A stretch of DNA of 64,000 bases from JACDAV01 sp964626755 (GCA_964626755.1 CAZVGO010000028.1:248001-312000); one strand, 5' to 3'; counted from the stretch's first letter, positions 40,280 through 48,444 are shown. Notes: a model not told the origin generated them from the sequence alone. A program made the numbers and translations.

Positions 40280-41461
40280 ATGCGCTCGTACCGCCTGTTC
40301 CGGATCGCCGGCGTCGACGTCGGCGTCCACCCGAGCTGGTTCGTCGTCTTCGGTCTCGTCACGTGGTCGCTCGCGAGCGGCTATTACCCGCAAGCCCTGG
40401 GCGACGCGAACACGACGCTCCACTGGGCGCTCGGCGCGATCTCCGCGCTGCTCCTCTTCGCCGCCGTCCTCGTCCACGAGCTCGCCCACTCGCTCGTCGC
40501 CCGCGCCCAGGGCCTCGATGCCCGGTCGATCACGTTGTTCATCTTCGGCGGCGTCTCGAATCTCGGCGGCGAGTCGCCGCGGCCGCGCGTCGAGTTCCTC
40601 GTCGCGATCGTCGGACCGCTGTCGAGCTTTGCGATCGCGGGACTCGCCCTGATCGGCGCGCAGATAACGCCGCCCGGGTCGGCCGCCCACGCCGTGCTCT
40701 CGTACCTCGCCATCGTGAACGGCCTCCTCGGCCTCTTCAACCTCATCCCGGGGTTCCCGCTCGACGGCGGGCGCGTCCTGCGCTCGATCGTGTGGCAGGC
40801 GACGGGCAGCCTCCGTCGAGCAACCGAGATCGCCGGGGCGGCCGGCACGATCGTCGCCTACGGCTTCCTCGTCTGGGGGTTCGTCCAGGTCCTCAACGGC
40901 GAGCTCCTCGGCGGGATCTGGATCGCGGCGATCGGCTGGTTCCTCCAGATGGCGTCCGCCGCCAGCGTCCAGCAGGTCCGGCTCGAGGAGGCGCTCCGCG
41001 GGACGCGGGTCTCGGACATCGTCCGGCCCGACCCTGCGACGGTTCCGCCCAACCTGTCGGTGGCCGACCTGATCGAGGACTACCTCCTGCCCCAGAACCG
41101 GCGGGCGATGCCCGTCGCACAGGACGGCCGGCTGCTCGGCATCGTGACCCTCGGGGACATCCGCGAGGTCCCGCTGGACCGGCGCGCGACGACGCCGGTC
41201 GGCAGTGTCATGGGCGGCCGCGAGGGCGTCGTGACTGTCGCCCCGGGCGCCTCGCTCGGTGCGGCTCTCGAGGCGCTGGGCCGGGGCGACTACGAGCAGG
41301 TCCCGGTGGTCGAAAACGGGCGCCTCGTGGGGATGCTCACCCGGGCCGACCTGCTGCGCCAGTTCCAGCTCCGGGAGACCCTCGGTGTCAGCGCGACGAA
41401 CGGTTCGGGGAGCGGCTCGCACGGGCAGGTCCAGCGTCCGACGGTATCCTCTCGCCCATGA
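40280..41461 (+). CDS. Site-2 protease (M50) with CBS domains
   Basis: A 393-residue membrane metalloprotease. The zinc-binding HELAH motif lies in VLVHELAHSLVARA (about residue 66), and the second active-site motif is NLIPGFPLDGGRVLRS. Six membrane helices precede a C-terminal pair of CBS domains (about 235-375, VSDIVRPDPATVPPNL and RRAMPVAQDGRLLGIV). S2P-CBS proteases cut transmembrane proteins such as anti-sigma factors. The CBS pair may sense adenylate nucleotides. The stop overlaps the thyX ATG by four bases. The anti-sigma factor at 27973-29940 is a conceivable substrate, but this is only inference. Confidence 0.93.
   Translation: MRSYRLFRIAGVDVGVHPSWFVVFGLVTWSLASGYYPQALGDANTTLHWALGAISALLLFAAVLVHELAHSLVARAQGLDARSITLFIFGGVSNLGGESPRPRVEFLVAIVGPLSSFAIAGLALIGAQITPPGSAAHAVLSYLAIVNGLLGLFNLIPGFPLDGGRVLRSIVWQATGSLRRATEIAGAAGTIVAYGFLVWGFVQVLNGELLGGIWIAAIGWFLQMASAASVQQVRLEEALRGTRVSDIVRPDPATVPPNLSVADLIEDYLLPQNRRAMPVAQDGRLLGIVTLGDIREVPLDRRATTPVGSVMGGREGVVTVAPGASLGAALEALGRGDYEQVPVVENGRLVGMLTRADLLRQFQLRETLGVSATNGSGSGSHGQVQRPTVSSRP
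41445..41450 (+). promoter_or_regulatory. -10 element TATCCT inside the protease gene, before thyX
   Basis: TATCCT ends seven bases before the thyX ATG, so thyX may also be made from its own leaderless mRNA. Confidence 0.5.
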
Positions 41462-42312
41462 CCGAAACGGCCCCCGCGCGCGAGAAGACCGGCATCCCCC
41501 GGAATCCCGGCCGTCGCGACCTCGGGATGAAGGCGACCCTCCTCTTCCCGAACCGCGAGGTCGTCGAGCGCTACTACGTCCCCCTGATCTACACGGCCTG
41601 CCGGACGTGCTACTCGGAGCTGGAGCCGGACGAGATCTTCCGCCGCGCGGTCGATGGTGAGATCGACCAGCACAAGATGCAGAAGCTCATCGCCGGGGTG
41701 ATCGAGTCCGGCCACGGATCGACGATCGAGCACATCGTGTTCACCTTCGGGATCAGCGGCGTGTCTCGAACGCTGTCCCACCAGCTCGTCCGCCACCGGG
41801 CCGGGGTCGCGTTCGACCAGCAGAGCCAGCGCTACGTGAAGTTCAAGGGCGCGGCCGCGATGCTCCCGGCGACGATCGAGGACGGCGACCCGGACCTGCG
41901 CCAGAGGTACGAGGAGCAGGTCGACGGCGCGCTCGGGCTCTATGGCGAGATGCTCGCCGCCGGCGTCCCGGGCGAGGACGCCCGGTTCGTCTTTCCGAAC
42001 GCGACGCGGACGAACCTCGTGATGACCGCGAACCTGCGGGCGCTCATCCACATGTCCGGCCTGCGCCTGTGCACGATGGCCCAGTGGGAGATCCGCCGGT
42101 TGTTCCAGCTCATCCGCCACGAGATCTTCGGGATCAGCCCGTTCCTCGGCGCGTTCCTCGCCCCCAAGTGCGTCCCGCTGGGCTACTGCGACGAGATGGG
42201 CAACCGGGACGAGCACTGCCCGATCAGGCCCCACAAGGACAACGTCCTGGGGGCCTGGGCGGAGAAGGCGAAGGCAGCCCGAGCGGCGCGCCGGGAGCTG
42301 CCGGTCACCTGA
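41458..42312 (+). CDS. thyX: Flavin-dependent thymidylate synthase
   Basis: A 284-residue ThyX-fold enzyme making dTMP from dUMP with FAD and methylene-tetrahydrofolate. It has GHGSTIEHIVFTFGISGVSR, the family's early His/Glu region, and a ThyX motif reading RHRAGVAFDQQSQRY. That differs from the textbook RHRxxSxxxxSxR by having one extra residue and no first Ser, while keeping the RHR start and the S-x-R-Y end. The C-terminal half has the dUMP-binding-type LRALIHMSGLRLCTMAQWEI. The ATG overlaps the protease stop by four bases. No thyA is visible here. Confidence 0.92.
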   Translation: MTETAPAREKTGIPRNPGRRDLGMKATLLFPNREVVERYYVPLIYTACRTCYSELEPDEIFRRAVDGEIDQHKMQKLIAGVIESGHGSTIEHIVFTFGISGVSRTLSHQLVRHRAGVAFDQQSQRYVKFKGAAAMLPATIEDGDPDLRQRYEEQVDGALGLYGEMLAAGVPGEDARFVFPNATRTNLVMTANLRALIHMSGLRLCTMAQWEIRRLFQLIRHEIFGISPFLGAFLAPKCVPLGYCDEMGNRDEHCPIRPHKDNVLGAWAEKAKAARAARRELPVT

Positions 42313-42342
42313 TCCCCGGCGGGGAGACGCGGGCCCGCCCAC

Positions 42343-42378
42343 GACCAGAGCGGAGACCAGAGCGGAGACCGGAGCGCA
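42343..42378 (+). repeat. 12-bp tandem repeat upstream of the dienelactone hydrolase gene
   Basis: Two exact copies of gaccagagcgga (42343-42354, 42355-42366) and a third imperfect one (42367-42378) lie in the 79-base gap between thyX and the next gene, just before its GAGGAGA ribosome-binding site. Confidence 0.6.
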
Positions 42379-42391
42379 GAGAGGAGAAGCT

Positions 42392-43210
42392 GTGCCGTCG
42401 ACGTGGCCCCCGAAGGGATACGCGAGCGACCCGTTCGAGTACGGCGGGATCCGGCGCGACGTCTTTCGGCGGGAGCCGGCCGGGCCGCCGGTCCTCGTGC
42501 TCCACGCGCTTTCCGGGCTCAACGACTCGACGCTCCGGGTCGCCGAGCGGATCGGCGCCCACGGCGACCTCACCCCGGTCATGCCCGTCCTCTTCGGGTC
42601 CCCCGGCCAGGACAGCGCGCTCCAGGGCGTCGCGCCCGTGTGCTTCGGCTGGGAGTTCGTCTCGTTCGCGTCGGGCCGGACGAGCCCGATCGTGGGCTGG
42701 CTCCGTGGGCTCGCCGCCCGCGAGAGCGTCATCGCGGGTGGGGCTTCCGTCGGGGTCGTCGGGATGTGCCTCTCCGGGGGCTTTGCGCTGGCGATGGTCG
42801 TCGACCAGCTCGTGAAGGTCGCGATCGCGGGCCAGCCGTCACTCCCGCTGACGTACCGGGGCTGGCCCACCCGGAAGGCCCGCGACCTCGGCGTGTCGCC
42901 GGGTGACCTCGCCGTCATCAAGGGCCGCGTGGCACACGGCGACGCCGTCGTCCGGGCGGTTCGCTACGCCGACGACAGGATCTCCCCGACCGCCCGGACG
43001 AAACGGCTCGCCCAGGAGCTGGGGGCGGGCGCCGTCATGACCCCGATCCTCGGCAGCCGGCACTCCGTGCTCGTCGACGGCGCGACCGACCGGCTCGCTC
43101 ATCCGGATGCGGCGAGGGCGCTCAACGAGGCCGTCCGGATCATCCGGGAGCGCCTCGTGGGACTGCCGGCCGAGCCCGCTAAGCCAGACCCGCGACAAAC
43201 CGCCGAATGA
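42392..43210 (+). CDS. Dienelactone hydrolase-family protein
   Basis: A 272-residue alpha/beta hydrolase with Cys as nucleophile in VVGMCLSGGFALA (about residue 126), the Gly-x-Cys-x-Gly-Gly motif of dienelactone hydrolases. LVLHALSGLNDSTLRVAERI gives the oxyanion side and the C-terminal SRHSVLVDGATDRL segment supplies the likely His. DLH-type enzymes open lactone rings of chloroaromatic breakdown or act as broad esterases. The GTG at 42392 has AGAGGAGA upstream. The gene ends within the convergent purine phosphorylase gene (32-bp overlap). Substrate unknown; no aromatic catabolic genes are nearby. Confidence 0.88.
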   Translation: MPSTWPPKGYASDPFEYGGIRRDVFRREPAGPPVLVLHALSGLNDSTLRVAERIGAHGDLTPVMPVLFGSPGQDSALQGVAPVCFGWEFVSFASGRTSPIVGWLRGLAARESVIAGGASVGVVGMCLSGGFALAMVVDQLVKVAIAGQPSLPLTYRGWPTRKARDLGVSPGDLAVIKGRVAHGDAVVRAVRYADDRISPTARTKRLAQELGAGAVMTPILGSRHSVLVDGATDRLAHPDAARALNEAVRIIRERLVGLPAEPAKPDPRQTAE

Positions 43211-44045
43211 CCCGGGCCAGGCGCGGCCCGGCCTCCGCCCCTGCCGCCAGCACCTCCTCGTGGCTGAGCGGCTCGCCCGTGTAGCCCGCCCCGGCATTCG
43301 TCACGAGCGAGACCCCGCCCACCTCGAGGCCCGCCCAGCGGGCGGCGATGCACTCGAGGACCGTCGACATCCCGACGGCATCGGCCCCGAGGGTCCTGAG
43401 CATCCGCACCTCGGCCGGGGTCTCGTACTGGGGGCCGAGCAGCCCGGCGTAGATCCCCTCCTCGAGGCTCACACCCTCGGCCCGGCCGGCCGCGTGGAGG
43501 CCCTCGCGAAGGCGCGGGCTCCAGGCGTCGACGAGGTCCTGGAAGCGGGTGCCGATCTCGTCCGCGTTTGGTCCGAGGAGCGGCGTCCGCCCCGTCAGGT
43601 TGAGGTGGTCGCCGATCACCATGAGCGTGCCCGGCCGGTACGCCGGGTTGACGCCACCGGCCGCGTTCGTCAGGACGACGATCTCCGCCCCGAGTCGCCG
43701 GAAGAGCAGGACCGGCTGGACGACGAGGCCCGGGTCATTGCCCTCGTAGACGTGGAACCGGCCCTGGAGCATGACAACGGGCGTCCCCGCCAGGCGTCCG
43801 AGGAGCAGCCGACCGACGTGCCCGGGCGCCGTGGCGGCCGGCCAGCCGGGCAGCTCGTCGAAGGGGATGGCGACCTGGTCCTCCACCTCGGAGGCGAGCC
43901 CGCCGAGCCCGGATCCGAGGACGATCCCGACTCTCGGCACGAGGTCCGTGCGGGCCCGGACGGCCGCGGCGAGGGCGGCCAGCCGGGCAGGCTGCGCGGC
44001 CGGCGTGATGGGATCGCCCGGGCTGGACGACGGGCTGTCGCTCAC
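43179..44045 (-). CDS. Purine nucleoside phosphorylase
   Basis: A 288-residue PNP of the trimeric class. Hallmarks are GIVLGSGLGGLASEV (phosphate-binding Ser), GHVGRLLLGRLAG, MLQGRFHVYEG, VLTNAAGGVNPAYRPG and DAVGMSTVLECIAAR with VTNAGAG. It cleaves purine nucleosides to base and ribose-1-phosphate in salvage. The start is GTG at 44045, the family-consistent position, although it has no clear ribosome-binding site and upstream sequence stays open to 44198. The 3' end overlaps the dienelactone hydrolase gene by 32 bp. It is probably a single-gene unit. Confidence 0.93.
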   Translation of the reverse strand: MSDSPSSSPGDPITPAAQPARLAALAAAVRARTDLVPRVGIVLGSGLGGLASEVEDQVAIPFDELPGWPAATAPGHVGRLLLGRLAGTPVVMLQGRFHVYEGNDPGLVVQPVLLFRRLGAEIVVLTNAAGGVNPAYRPGTLMVIGDHLNLTGRTPLLGPNADEIGTRFQDLVDAWSPRLREGLHAAGRAEGVSLEEGIYAGLLGPQYETPAEVRMLRTLGADAVGMSTVLECIAARWAGLEVGGVSLVTNAGAGYTGEPLSHEEVLAAGAEAGPRLARVIRRFVAGLA

Positions 44046-44424
44046 GGGCGCGCGGGCCTCAAGGAACGCGTCCAGGGGGTAGACGGCCGAGGCCCGCTGC
44101 TCCGATCGCCCGACAGGAGTACCGACACCGGGATGCCGATCACATCCCGCCGGGCGACCACCCGGGGGCAGCCCCTGAAGGCTGCCGGAGCCGGGCAACG
44201 AAGCGCCCGAAGCGACCGGTCCGGACGGAGGAACATTGATGTGATCTCAGTTGCCTCGGTCCCTGACGGCCCCTCCGGGCAAGACCTACGGTACGAGTCC
44301 CCTGCACGTCGAGTCAACGCGGTTATCCACCACCTCGCCTGCTGGCCCTCCGGCACTGTCCACGACTTCTGGACCCGTGTGGACAAGTCGTGGACAAACG
44401 GTCTGGCTGCGCGACCGGGGGGCA
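44046..44424. promoter_or_regulatory. 379-base gene-free stretch between the PNP gene and moaA
   Basis: This region is upstream of the PNP gene and downstream of moaA. Both strands show only shadow-like reading frames without start signals. Its notable content is the DnaA-box-like cluster at 44323-44397. No hairpin with a T tract was found for moaA, and no molybdenum-cofactor riboswitch is visible; it would in any case belong at the other end of moaA. Confidence 0.5.
44323..44397. other. Cluster of four DnaA-box-like nonamers
   Basis: TTATCCACC at 44323-44331 and CTGTCCACG at 44356-44364 on the plus strand; TTGTCCACA at 44378-44386 and TTGTCCACG at 44389-44397 on the minus strand. TTGTCCACA matches the preferred DnaA box of high-GC bacteria exactly, and the others differ by one or two bases. 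The last two are direct repeats 11 bases apart, one helical turn. No dnaA, dnaN or AT-rich unwinding element is nearby, so DnaA titration or regulation is more likely than an origin. Confidence 0.5.
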
Positions 44425-45513
44425 TCACCCGCCCATGGCGAACATCTCGACCTTCGGGAGATCGGCCGTCGCCTCCGTCCGCAGGTCGGAGTAGCGGTCG
44501 TCCCGGACGTGCCACGCGGCAGCAAGGTAGGCATCCAGGTCGTCGTCCGTCGCCTCGCCCCGGACGACCGCTCGGAGATCGTGTCCGTCGACCGCGAAGA
44601 GGCAGGTGTAGAGCTTGCCCTCGGCCGACAGCCGGGCCCGGGTGCAGTCGCCGCAGAACGGCTGGGTGACCGACGCGATCAGCCCGATCTCGCCCCGCCC
44701 ATCGCGATACCGCCACCGGTTGGCGACCTCGCCGCGGTAGGCGGCCGGGACCCGCTCGAGGGGCATCTCGGCGTCGATCGCCTCGACGATCTCCTCGGCG
44801 CCGACGACATCGTCGAGCCGCCAGCCGTTCGAGTGGCCGACGTCCATGTACTCGATGAACCGGAGCGTGACGCCCTCGTCTCGCGCCCAGCGGGCCATCG
44901 GGATGATGCTCGCCTCGTTCACCCCGCGCCGGACGACCATGTTGATCTTGACCGGCGCGAAGCCCGCCTCGCGCGCCGCGGCGACCCCGTCGAGCACCCG
45001 GGCGACCGGGAAGTCGACCCCGTTCATCGCCCGGAAGACGGCGTCGTCGAGCGAGTCGAGGCTGATCGTGATCCGGCCCAGGCCGGCGTCGCGCAGGCGG
45101 CCGGCGAGCGGCCTGAGCGCGGAGCCGTTGGTGGTCATCGTCAGGTCGACCGGCCGGCCGTCGGGGGTCCGGATCAGGGCCAGCATCGCCACGAGGCTCG
45201 CCAGGTCGCGCCGGACGAGCGGCTCCCCGCCCGTGATCCGGAGCTTCTCGACGCCCAGCCGGACGAACGACCGGGCAAGGCGCTCGATCTCCTCGAACGT
45301 CAGGACGAGCTCCCGGGGCAGGAATTCGAAGTCCGGCCCGAAGATCTCCCGGGGCATGCAGTAGGTGCACCGGAAGTTGCACCGGTCGGTGACCGAGATC
45401 CGGAGGTCGCGGATCGCCCGCCCGAACGTGTCGAGCGTGCCCGGGCGGCCGTCGAAGCCTGCCTCGGGCCGCGACCGGCGGGGGGCCTCGACGGGAACGA
45501 TCGGCGGGTTCAC
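44425..45513 (-). CDS. moaA: GTP 3',8-cyclase (molybdenum cofactor biosynthesis)
   Basis: A 362-residue radical-SAM enzyme that converts GTP to the first Moco intermediate. The N-terminal 4Fe-4S cysteines are Cys45, Cys49 and Cys52 in DRCNFRCTYCMP. The C-terminal cluster motif is FCGDCTRARLSAEGKLYTC, and the required C-terminal Gly-Gly is present (MFAMGG). ITGGEPLVRRDL is the SAM-binding motif. The GTG at 45513 has TACGAT six bases upstream and gives a normal family length, so longer starts were rejected. No other moa gene lies in the window, so the pathway is scattered. Confidence 0.95.
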   Translation of the reverse strand: MNPPIVPVEAPRRSRPEAGFDGRPGTLDTFGRAIRDLRISVTDRCNFRCTYCMPREIFGPDFEFLPRELVLTFEEIERLARSFVRLGVEKLRITGGEPLVRRDLASLVAMLALIRTPDGRPVDLTMTTNGSALRPLAGRLRDAGLGRITISLDSLDDAVFRAMNGVDFPVARVLDGVAAAREAGFAPVKINMVVRRGVNEASIIPMARWARDEGVTLRFIEYMDVGHSNGWRLDDVVGAEEIVEAIDAEMPLERVPAAYRGEVANRWRYRDGRGEIGLIASVTQPFCGDCTRARLSAEGKLYTCLFAVDGHDLRAVVRGEATDDDLDAYLAAAWHVRDDRYSDLRTEATADLPKVEMFAMGG

Positions 45514-45519
45514 CTGCCA

Positions 45520-45525
45520 ATCGTA
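45520..45525 (-). promoter_or_regulatory. -10 element TACGAT before moaA
   Basis: TACGAT on the minus strand ends six bases before the GTG at 45513, leaderless spacing. Confidence 0.5.
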
Positions 45526-45629
45526 CCGCCCGGGCGATTCACGCTCCCCGGGGAGCCCTGGGGCAGGGACTTCGAGCGGAAACCGTGCGGTGCGCGGGCA
45601 CCCCCGGCGGCTTTGCCCCGTCCCCCGCC

Positions 45630-45658
45630 GGTACCACCGTCTCCGAGCCCGTGGTACC
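45630..45658. promoter_or_regulatory. Perfect 8-bp inverted repeat in the moaA/coiled-coil intergenic region
   Basis: ggtaccac (45630-45637) and gtggtacc (45651-45658) form a perfect inverted repeat with a 13-base spacer, about 95 bases before the ATG at 45753. The spacing suits a dimeric regulator bound on one DNA face, or an mRNA hairpin. Confidence 0.45.
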
Positions 45659-45752
45659 TCTAGCGGACTCCACCGCACCATCCACGGCTGGCAGCATGCA
45701 AACAAGCCCTGGCCCCCCTCGGCATGTCCACGTGGAGAGGACGACACATCGC

Positions 45753-47141
45753 ATGGCGACGACCGACTCCCGCACGGGCTTCAGGCTTCCCTGGGGCTCC
45801 GACCAGCGACCGCAGACCGACGGAGAGGCCGAGGCCCCGCCGGCCGGGGGCGAGGCGACGGAGGCGACCAACGGGGCATGGCCCGACCAGGCCCCCATCG
45901 CCGATGCTGCGCCCGAAGGGGACGAAACGATGTCCGAAGCCACCGCAGGAGCGGCCACTACCGGCGAAGGCGATCTCGCGCCGTCGTCCGGCAAGTCGGC
46001 GGCCGGGGTGCGCCGGACGAACAAGTTCCTCGCCGACCTCACGAAGGCCATGCAGGTCGCGGCCGAGTCTGCCCGCGAGGAGACGATGGCCCGCCTTCAG
46101 GCCGAGGCGAAGACGTCGGTCGAGCAGATCCACGAGCGGTCGGCCACCGAGGCGGCCGACCTCAGCCGCCAGGCCGACGACGATGTCGCCTCGATCCGGG
46201 AGTGGTCGAAGACCGAGATCGCCCGCATCCGCGACGAGACCGATCAGCGGATCGCCTCGCGCAAGACGACCCTCGAGCAGGACACCAAGGAGCACGCGGC
46301 CCAGATCGAGCGGCGGATCGAGAAGGTCCAGGGCCGGGTCGCCACGTTCGAGGCGGAGATGGCCAGCTTCTTCGAGCGCCTCCTCGCCGAGGAGGATCCC
46401 ACCCAGTTCGCCGCGATGGCCGAGAAGCTGCCCGAGCCGCCTCCGTTCGACGCCGACGAGGTGATGACGGCTGGGTCCGCTGAGCGGCGGACCGATCCGC
46501 CGGCGCGGGCGAAGCGTGCCGAGCGCGAGGTATCCGAACCTGCCGCCGACCCGGCGACCTCGATGGCCGCGATCCAGGCTGCCGCCCAGGCCGCCGAGGG
46601 CACCGATCCGGTCGACCTCGCGGAACCCGTGCTCGCACCCGAGGCGTCGGCGGACGTCGCTCCGGTCACCGAGTCCGGCGCTGACGACCCGCGCCTCGCC
46701 GCTTTCGGCGGCAGCGCGGACTTCGCCGCCGCCGAGGCCGAGGCCGCGGCTGCGGTCGGCGCCAGCGACATGACCGAGGAAATCCCGACGATCGCGGACG
46801 ACGCGCTCGCCGCCCGCCTGGCCGGGCTCGTCCCCGGGACGAGCGAGGATGCCGCCCCGCCGGTCTCCGGTGAGGCGGTCACGACCCAGATCGTCGTGAC
46901 CGGGCTCGTCAGCGTCGCAAGCATTGCCAGCTTCAAGCGCCATCTCGGGCGCGTACCCGGTGTCCAGTCCGTCGGGGTGTCGTCCGGTCCCGAAGGCGAG
47001 TTCATCTTCGCCGTCCACCACGGCCCGGAGGCCGTCCTCCGCGACGCGATCCCCGGCCTGCCCGGGTTCCGGGCGCGCGTGACCAGCGAGAAGGACTCGA
47101 CCGTGGAGGTCGCCGCGCACGATCCCGAATCCGGGGGCTGA
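45753..47141 (+). CDS. Coiled-coil protein with C-terminal ferredoxin-like domain
   Basis: A 462-residue acidic cytoplasmic protein. Its N-terminal 75 residues are disordered (Glu/Ala/Pro-rich). A long helical coiled coil spans about 85-210 (AESAREETMARLQAEAKTSV, DETDQRIASRKTTLEQDT). A low-complexity Ala/Glu/Pro linker follows (about 215-375). The C-terminal 90 residues have a beta-alpha-beta-beta-alpha-beta pattern resembling an HMA/ACT-type ferredoxin fold (TQIVVTGLVSVASIASFKRH, VPGVQSVGVSSG). The CpaE-like ATPase gene follows 47 bases later and is its likely partner, perhaps as a scaffold or polar-localisation protein. The ATG at 45753 has a weak, distant GGAGAGG. Family not recognised. 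Confidence 0.75.
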   Translation: MATTDSRTGFRLPWGSDQRPQTDGEAEAPPAGGEATEATNGAWPDQAPIADAAPEGDETMSEATAGAATTGEGDLAPSSGKSAAGVRRTNKFLADLTKAMQVAAESAREETMARLQAEAKTSVEQIHERSATEAADLSRQADDDVASIREWSKTEIARIRDETDQRIASRKTTLEQDTKEHAAQIERRIEKVQGRVATFEAEMASFFERLLAEEDPTQFAAMAEKLPEPPPFDADEVMTAGSAERRTDPPARAKRAEREVSEPAADPATSMAAIQAAAQAAEGTDPVDLAEPVLAPEASADVAPVTESGADDPRLAAFGGSADFAAAEAEAAAAVGASDMTEEIPTIADDALAARLAGLVPGTSEDAAPPVSGEAVTTQIVVTGLVSVASIASFKRHLGRVPGVQSVGVSSGPEGEFIFAVHHGPEAVLRDAIPGLPGFRARVTSEKDSTVEVAAHDPESGG

Positions 47142-47188
47142 CCGGGTAACCCCGGTCATCCTCGAACCGGCAAGGAGACCAACCGAAC

Positions 47189-48418
47189 GTGGCGCGCCAG
47201 GCGATCGTTGTCGCTCTACCGCCGGAGGAGCGCGCCCCGGTCGTCAGCCAGCTGCGTGAAGCCGGCTTTGAACCGATCGCGGTCAACCGCCCCGACGAGC
47301 TCGAGGCTCTCCTGAGCAGCCGGCGCGACGTAAGCCTCGCGATCCTCGACGGGGAGAGCGACTTCGACACGTCGCTCGAGTACTACGGGCTGCTCCACGA
47401 GGAAGGCCGCGACATCGCGGCGCTGATGGTCGTCTCGCCCCGGGCCCTCGACAAGCTGAGCGGGGCGGTGACGCGGACCGGCATCAACGACGAGTACTTC
47501 ACCCGGCCCTACTCGATCGAGTCGCTGCGCTGGCGGGTCGAGGCGATGTGCATCCGCTCGCAGACCGTCGACGATGGCAGCGGGCCGGTCATCCAGTCGG
47601 GGGCGATGGACGGCGACTGGGCGCGCCGGGCGGCCGTCGTCGCGGTCTTCAACCCGAAGGGCGGGGTCGGCAAGACGACGATCGCGACGAACGTCGCGGC
47701 CGCGCTCCAGATCAACAAGGGCCAGCGCGTCCTTCTCGTCGACGCCGACATCGTCACCGGGCACGTCGCCACGTCCCTGGGAATGGAGCACATCCGGACG
47801 GTCGCCGACAGCTGGCGCGACCAGTCCGAGGGCGGGGATCCGGAGAACTTCACGGAGCTCGCGGCGCCCCATCCGTCGGGGATGCGGGTCGTCTCGCTCA
47901 CGTCCAGCCCGCTCGCGACGGACATCCTCGATTCGGACAGGGTGGGCGACGCGATCACGGCCGCCCGCCGCGGCTTCGACTTCATCATCGTCGACCTTCA
48001 TCCCTCGTACAGCGACCTCAACCAGGCCGTCTTCGAGCGGGCCGACCAGATCCTCGTTCCGGTCACGCCGGACGTGCCGGCGCTGCGGGCCGCCGTCCAG
48101 CTGCGCGACGTGGCGATGGAGATGGGCCTCCAGGACCGGCTCTCGATGGTCGTCAACCGGGCGAACAGCGGCGTGTCCGTTGCGGACATGGAGCGGACCG
48201 TCGGGATGCCGGCGCTCGCGCTGATCCGGTCGGGCGGCCTCCTCTTCGTCCGGGCGGCCAACGAGGGCCGGACGGTGATCGAGATGTTCCCGCGGGAGAG
48301 GATCTCCGAGGACTTCGACGTGCTCGCCGACCGGCTGCTGGGCACGCCCAAGACGAACCCGGCCGTCCGGCCCGCGTTCCGCCTGTTCAATCGGCAAAAA
48401 GAGGCCGTGCGCGTCTAG
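47189..48418 (+). CDS. CpaE/TadZ-like protein: pseudo-receiver plus ParA/MinD-type ATPase
   Basis: A 409-residue protein. The N-terminal receiver-like domain (about 1-125) keeps the strand Asp in LAILDGESDFD but lacks the acidic pair (VVALPPEER) and has Arg for the conserved Lys (YFTRPYS), so it is probably not phosphorylated normally. The ATPase domain has the deviant Walker A FNPKGGVGKTTIATN (about 152-166), LVDADIVTGHVAT and the switch-II-like IIVDLHPSYSDLNQAV. CpaE proteins localise Tad pilus machinery to the pole. The GTG at 47189 has AAGGAG upstream. No pilus genes are in the window, so this appears to be a separate or orphan locus. Confidence 0.88.
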   Translation: MARQAIVVALPPEERAPVVSQLREAGFEPIAVNRPDELEALLSSRRDVSLAILDGESDFDTSLEYYGLLHEEGRDIAALMVVSPRALDKLSGAVTRTGINDEYFTRPYSIESLRWRVEAMCIRSQTVDDGSGPVIQSGAMDGDWARRAAVVAVFNPKGGVGKTTIATNVAAALQINKGQRVLLVDADIVTGHVATSLGMEHIRTVADSWRDQSEGGDPENFTELAAPHPSGMRVVSLTSSPLATDILDSDRVGDAITAARRGFDFIIVDLHPSYSDLNQAVFERADQILVPVTPDVPALRAAVQLRDVAMEMGLQDRLSMVVNRANSGVSVADMERTVGMPALALIRSGGLLFVRAANEGRTVIEMFPRERISEDFDVLADRLLGTPKTNPAVRPAFRLFNRQKEAVRV

Positions 48419-48444
48419 AGCCGGGCCCTCGCAGACCCGGCTCT
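48417..48444. terminator. Hairpin between two convergent stops
   Basis: A perfect 9-bp stem, agagccggg (48417-48425) with cccggctct (48436-48444), overlaps the stop codons of the CpaE-like gene and of the convergent gene. There is no T tract, so it may act as a weak two-way terminator or RNA 3' end. Confidence 0.4.

Noticed and set aside
44046..44198. N-terminal extension of the purine nucleoside phosphorylase
   Set aside because: The added residues are Pro/Gly/Arg-rich without similarity to PNP starts, and no initiation signal precedes 44198.
44046..44424. Possible replication origin because of DnaA-box-like sites
   Set aside because: No dnaA, dnaN, rpmH or AT-rich unwinding region is present; described only as a box cluster.
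45514..45752. Molybdenum-cofactor riboswitch upstream of moaA
   Set aside because: The -10 element lies six bases before the moaA start, leaving no leader RNA to fold; no conserved Moco RNA stem pattern was seen.
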